64,000 bases of DNA, taken from Streptomyces sp. NBC_00286. Its GTDB lineage: Bacteria; Actinomycetota; Actinomycetes; Streptomycetales; Streptomycetaceae. Every line of letters starts with the position of its first letter. Position 1 is the stretch's first letter. Positions 61,732 through 64,000 of this stretch are shown piece by piece. The translations under genes and the position numbers were made by a program. The notes under the pieces are model-generated. The model was not told the DNA's origin. It did not search any database and saw nothing but the letters and a program-made list of their open reading frames with translations. Location: assembly GCF_036173125.1 (NCBI RefSeq), contig NZ_CP108054.1, forward strand, positions 7,717,001-7,781,000, written 5' to 3'.

Positions 61732-62979
61732 ATGGTGGCGAAGAAGACGGCCGTACCGCAGTCGGCGTCCAGGAGAACCACGGGGGCGGCGGGCGGTGCC
61801 GGAGCGGCGGCCAAGGATGTGAACGGCAAGAAGAGCACGCGCGGGCGCTCTGCTGCGGGGTCGGGCGTCGGCTCCCGTGCCGGTGGTGTTGCCGGTGGCG
61901 GGAAGCCGGAGGGTACGAAACCGGCTGCCGCGAGCAAGAAGACGGCCGCTACGAAGACGGCTGGTTCGGGAGCCGGCGCTTCGAAGAGGACGGCTGCCAG
62001 GAAGAGCACCACGACCGCTACAGAGCCGGCCGGTACGAAAACGGGCGCCACGAAGACGGCCGCCAGGCAGACGGCGGCTACGAAGTCGGCCGGTGAGAAA
62101 ACGGCCACCAAGAAGGAGGTGGCTTCGAAGGCGGGCGCCAAGAAGGGGACCGCCAAGAAAGGGGGCACCAAGAAGGCCGGCATCGAAGAGGCAGTCACTA
62201 AGAAGGCAGCCGCAAAGGAAGGCGCTTCCGAGAAGGCGGTGGCCGAGAAGGCACCGGCCGAGAAGGCGGCGGTGAAGACCGCGGTGAAGGAGGCCACCGG
62301 CGTGGCCGCCCAGGCTGCGGCAGGGAAAGCCGGCGGCAAGGAGGTCCCTGGGAAGGGGACCGGCGGTAAGGAGGTCCCCGGGAAGGGGCCCGGCGGTAAG
62401 AAGCGCAGTATCACGCGCACACGTACGGCCAAGAAAGCGGTCGCCTCCGCGGCCGAGGGTGCGGCCGAGGCCGCGAAGACGACGGGAGCCACGACGGTGG
62501 TTGCGAAGAAGACTCCTGGTACGGCCACGGCGGCGGGCAAGACCACCGCGGTTCCCAAGGCCCGGCTCGCCGCGGTGGAGCCCGGCGAGCTCGCCGTACG
62601 CCCCGGTGAGGACCCCTGGACCCCGGAAGAGGTCGCGGAGGCACGTGCGGAGCTGCTCTCGGAGGTGGTGCGACTGCGCGCCGAGATCACCAACTCCGAG
62701 GAGTCCCTGGCGGGCCTGATGCGCGACTCCGGGGACGGGGCCGGTGACGATCAGGCGGACACCGGCACCAAGAACATCACGCGCGAGCACGAGATGGCGC
62801 TCGCGGCCAACGCCCGGGAGATGCTGGAGCAGACCGAGCGCGCCCTCGAGCGCCTGGACGCGGGCACGTACGGCTTGTGCGAGAACTGCGGCAATGCCAT
62901 CGGCAAGGCCCGTATGCAGGCCTTCCCGCGCGCCACCCTGTGCGTCGAGTGCAAGCAGAAGACGGAGCGCCGTTCCTGA
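61732..62979 (+). CDS. Histone H1-like basic tail fused to a DksA/TraR-type zinc finger
   Basis: A 415-residue protein of two parts. Residues 1 to about 280 are low complexity, dominated by Lys, Ala, Thr and Gly (units such as TKKAAAKEG, AAEKAAVKTAVKEA and the duplicated GGKEVPGKG), like bacterial histone H1-type proteins that bind DNA without sequence preference. From about 285 a helical hairpin (TPEEVAEARAELLSEVVRLR, MALAANAREMLEQTERALER) leads to a DksA-type zinc finger with four cysteines, LCENCG and CVECK. DksA relatives enter the RNA polymerase secondary channel, but the acidic tip here (REHEMA) is not clearly DksA-like. ATG at 61732 follows GGGG. Confidence 0.85.
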   Translation: MVAKKTAVPQSASRRTTGAAGGAGAAAKDVNGKKSTRGRSAAGSGVGSRAGGVAGGGKPEGTKPAAASKKTAATKTAGSGAGASKRTAARKSTTTATEPAGTKTGATKTAARQTAATKSAGEKTATKKEVASKAGAKKGTAKKGGTKKAGIEEAVTKKAAAKEGASEKAVAEKAPAEKAAVKTAVKEATGVAAQAAAGKAGGKEVPGKGTGGKEVPGKGPGGKKRSITRTRTAKKAVASAAEGAAEAAKTTGATTVVAKKTPGTATAAGKTTAVPKARLAAVEPGELAVRPGEDPWTPEEVAEARAELLSEVVRLRAEITNSEESLAGLMRDSGDGAGDDQADTGTKNITREHEMALAANAREMLEQTERALERLDAGTYGLCENCGNAIGKARMQAFPRATLCVECKQKTERRS

Positions 62980-63067
62980 GCGGCCCGGTGCGCCGAAGTG
63001 GCACATGGGTGCCTGGAAGCGTGCCGTAGTCTCGTCCTCAGTCAGGCACCTAGGTTGAGGGACACAC

Positions 63068-63757
63068 GTGGCAGAGGCGGAGCGCATCATCGGTACGCCG
63101 GATATCCCGGAGGCGGCTGGGGCCGAGCCGGAGCACACCGACAAGAGCGCGGCGTCGGGCGAGCGGTCCGACTCCCCGGGGACGCGGGATCCGTCGGCAC
63201 CGGACGAGGCACCGGGATCCGACTCCGACTCCGGTTCCGAGGAGAAGGCGGCGCAGGCCGAGCGGCCCAGGGGCAAGCGCCGTATCGCCGTGCTGTTCTC
63301 GGTCGCCGTCCTGGCGTACGCCCTGGACCTGGGCAGCAAGATCATCGTGGTGGCGAAGCTGGAGCACCATGAGCCGATCGAGATCATCGGGGACTGGCTG
63401 AGGTTCGAGGCGATCCGCAACGCGGGCGCGGCCTTCGGCATCGGCGAGGCCTTCACCGTGATCTTCACGGTGATCGCGACGGCCGTGATCGTGGTGATCG
63501 CCCGCCTCGCGCGCAAGCTCTACAGCCTGCCCTGGGCCATCGCGCTCGGCATGCTGCTCGGCGGGGCGCTCGGCAATCTCACCGACCGGATCTTCCGCTC
63601 GCCGGGCGTCTTCGAGGGCGCGGTCGTCGACTTCATCGCCCCCAAGGGCTTCGCCGTCTTCAACCTCGCCGACTCGGCGATCGTCTGCGGCGGCATCCTG
63701 ATCGTGCTGCTGTCGTTCCGCGGCCTCGACCCGGACGGCACGGTCCACAAGAACTGA
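63068..63757 (+). CDS. lspA: Lipoprotein signal peptidase (signal peptidase II)
   Basis: Cleaves the signal peptide of prolipoproteins after lipid modification. The 229-residue protein has an acidic, disordered N-terminal extension of about 70 residues not found in E. coli LspA, then four transmembrane segments and the catalytic motifs [19 protein letters not shown] (first Asp) and VFNLADSAI (second Asp). GTG at 63068 follows GAGG. The RluD-family gene comes 75 bp later, the common lspA-rluD arrangement. Confidence 0.94.
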   Translation: MAEAERIIGTPDIPEAAGAEPEHTDKSAASGERSDSPGTRDPSAPDEAPGSDSDSGSEEKAAQAERPRGKRRIAVLFSVAVLAYALDLGSKIIVVAKLEHHEPIEIIGDWLRFEAIRNAGAAFGIGEAFTVIFTVIATAVIVVIARLARKLYSLPWAIALGMLLGGALGNLTDRIFRSPGVFEGAVVDFIAPKGFAVFNLADSAIVCGGILIVLLSFRGLDPDGTVHKN

Positions 63758-63803
63758 GCCCGCCCCGCCCCCAGGACCGGCCCGTGCTCCCTCGCGGGCG
63801 GTG

Positions 63804-63826
63804 CTGTCAGTCCCGTCCGGCATACT
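63804..63826 (+). promoter_or_regulatory. Bipartite promoter motif 6 nt before the RluD-family gene
   Basis: CTGTCAGTC, 8 nt, CATACT, then 6 nt and the GTG start. It would give a leaderless mRNA separate from the lspA transcript. Confidence 0.5.
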
Positions 63827-63832
63827 CGACGG

Positions 63833-64000
63833 GTGAGCACAGTTCCCGAGATCCGTACCCTGCCCGTGCCCGACGGCCTGGAGGGCGAGCGCGTCGACGC
63901 CGCCATATCACGCATGTTCGGCTTCTCCCGTACGAAGGCGGCCGAGCTGGCCGCGGCAGGCAAGGTGCTGGTCGACGGCACTGCGGTCGGCAAGTCCGAG
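63833..64000 (+). CDS. rluD: RluD-family pseudouridine synthase, N-terminal 56 residues (runs off window edge)
   Basis: The frame is open to the end of the window. It encodes the S4 RNA-binding domain that begins RluC/RluD-type enzymes: LPVPDGLEGERVDAAISRMF, GFSRTKAAELAAAGKVLVDG. These enzymes make pseudouridine in 23S rRNA. The catalytic domain with its Asp lies beyond base 64000, so the exact site specificity cannot be told. Position after lspA supports RluD. GTG at 63833 is preceded by a promoter motif and no RBS, so the mRNA may be leaderless. Confidence 0.85.
   Translation, partial: MSTVPEIRTLPVPDGLEGERVDAAISRMFGFSRTKAAELAAAGKVLVDGTAVGKSE

Overview
The window is a 64 kb piece of a Streptomyces chromosome. 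The support is the very high GC content, strongly G/C-ending codons, many GTG starts, leaderless gene starts, a PQG-rich DivIVA, MurE with a diaminopimelate signature, and a gene order that matches the dcw region of Streptomyces and, more loosely, that of Mycobacterium (ftsZ/mur cluster, DUF3040, Rv2175c-like protein, PASTA kinase, class II DAHP synthase). I see no phage, transposase, CRISPR array, tRNA or rRNA. This is core chromosome; the novelty sits mostly in regulatory DNA and intergenic repeats.

Layout. 1-5,033: start of an acyl-CoA synthetase, a metallophosphoesterase, an SRPBCC protein, an ArsA-like ATPase, a small helical protein and glucokinase glkA. 5,264-11,996: an EEP-family nuclease, an alpha/beta hydrolase with a membrane partner, an acyltransferase, the two-component pair that matches MacS/MacR, and phosphofructokinase. 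12,022-15,580: a fused anthranilate synthase behind a classic Trp-Trp-Trp leader attenuator, divergent from class II DAHP synthase, so entry into and the tryptophan branch of the shikimate pathway sit side by side. 15,763-18,531: a bacterioferritin-associated ferredoxin (with an iron box) and bacterioferritin, a sulfite-oxidase-like enzyme, a small orphan protein and endonuclease IV. 18,600-27,272: a four-PASTA Ser/Thr kinase, thiOSG under a TPP riboswitch, a ferredoxin-reductase-like flavoprotein behind a palindromic operator, an Rv2175c-like DNA-binding protein, thiE and metF. 27,329-38,764: a membrane protein with a Tyr/Gln/Gly-rich tail, a carotenoid-desaturase-like flavoprotein, a candidate small RNA, a TetR regulator, a HEPN-type protein, a methyltransferase, a DUF3040 protein and a translationally coupled MoxR-DUF58-transglutaminase operon. 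38,958-57,776: carbonic anhydrase, then the division and cell wall cluster rsmH-ftsL-ftsI-murE-murF-mraY-murD-ftsW-murG-ftsQ-ftsZ-pgeF-ylmE-sepF-ylmG-divIVA. 57,964-64,000: ileS behind a T-box leader, a histone-H1-like/DksA-type fusion, lspA and the start of an RluD-family pseudouridine synthase.

How it works together. The dcw cluster makes lipid II (MurE, MurF, MraY, MurD, MurG), polymerises and crosslinks it at the septum (FtsW, FtsI), and builds the division ring (FtsZ, SepF, FtsQ, FtsL) and polar growth machinery (DivIVA). The PASTA kinase, in Mycobacterium a neighbour of the same block, probably senses wall material. Classical RNA regulators control amino acid and vitamin genes: trp attenuator, TPP riboswitch, ileS T-box.

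The observation I rate highest is a shared bipartite promoter element with invariant spacing, TGWCAGTS then 8 nt then YAnnnT, present seven times, in four cases 6-7 nt upstream of a start codon. It resembles the RecA-independent DNA damage promoter (RecA-NDp, PafBC-dependent) of actinobacteria. Second are a modular intergenic repeat family (three copies), strand-linked A+C-rich patches in the genes beside repeats, and a repeat-like in-frame insertion inside pgeF.
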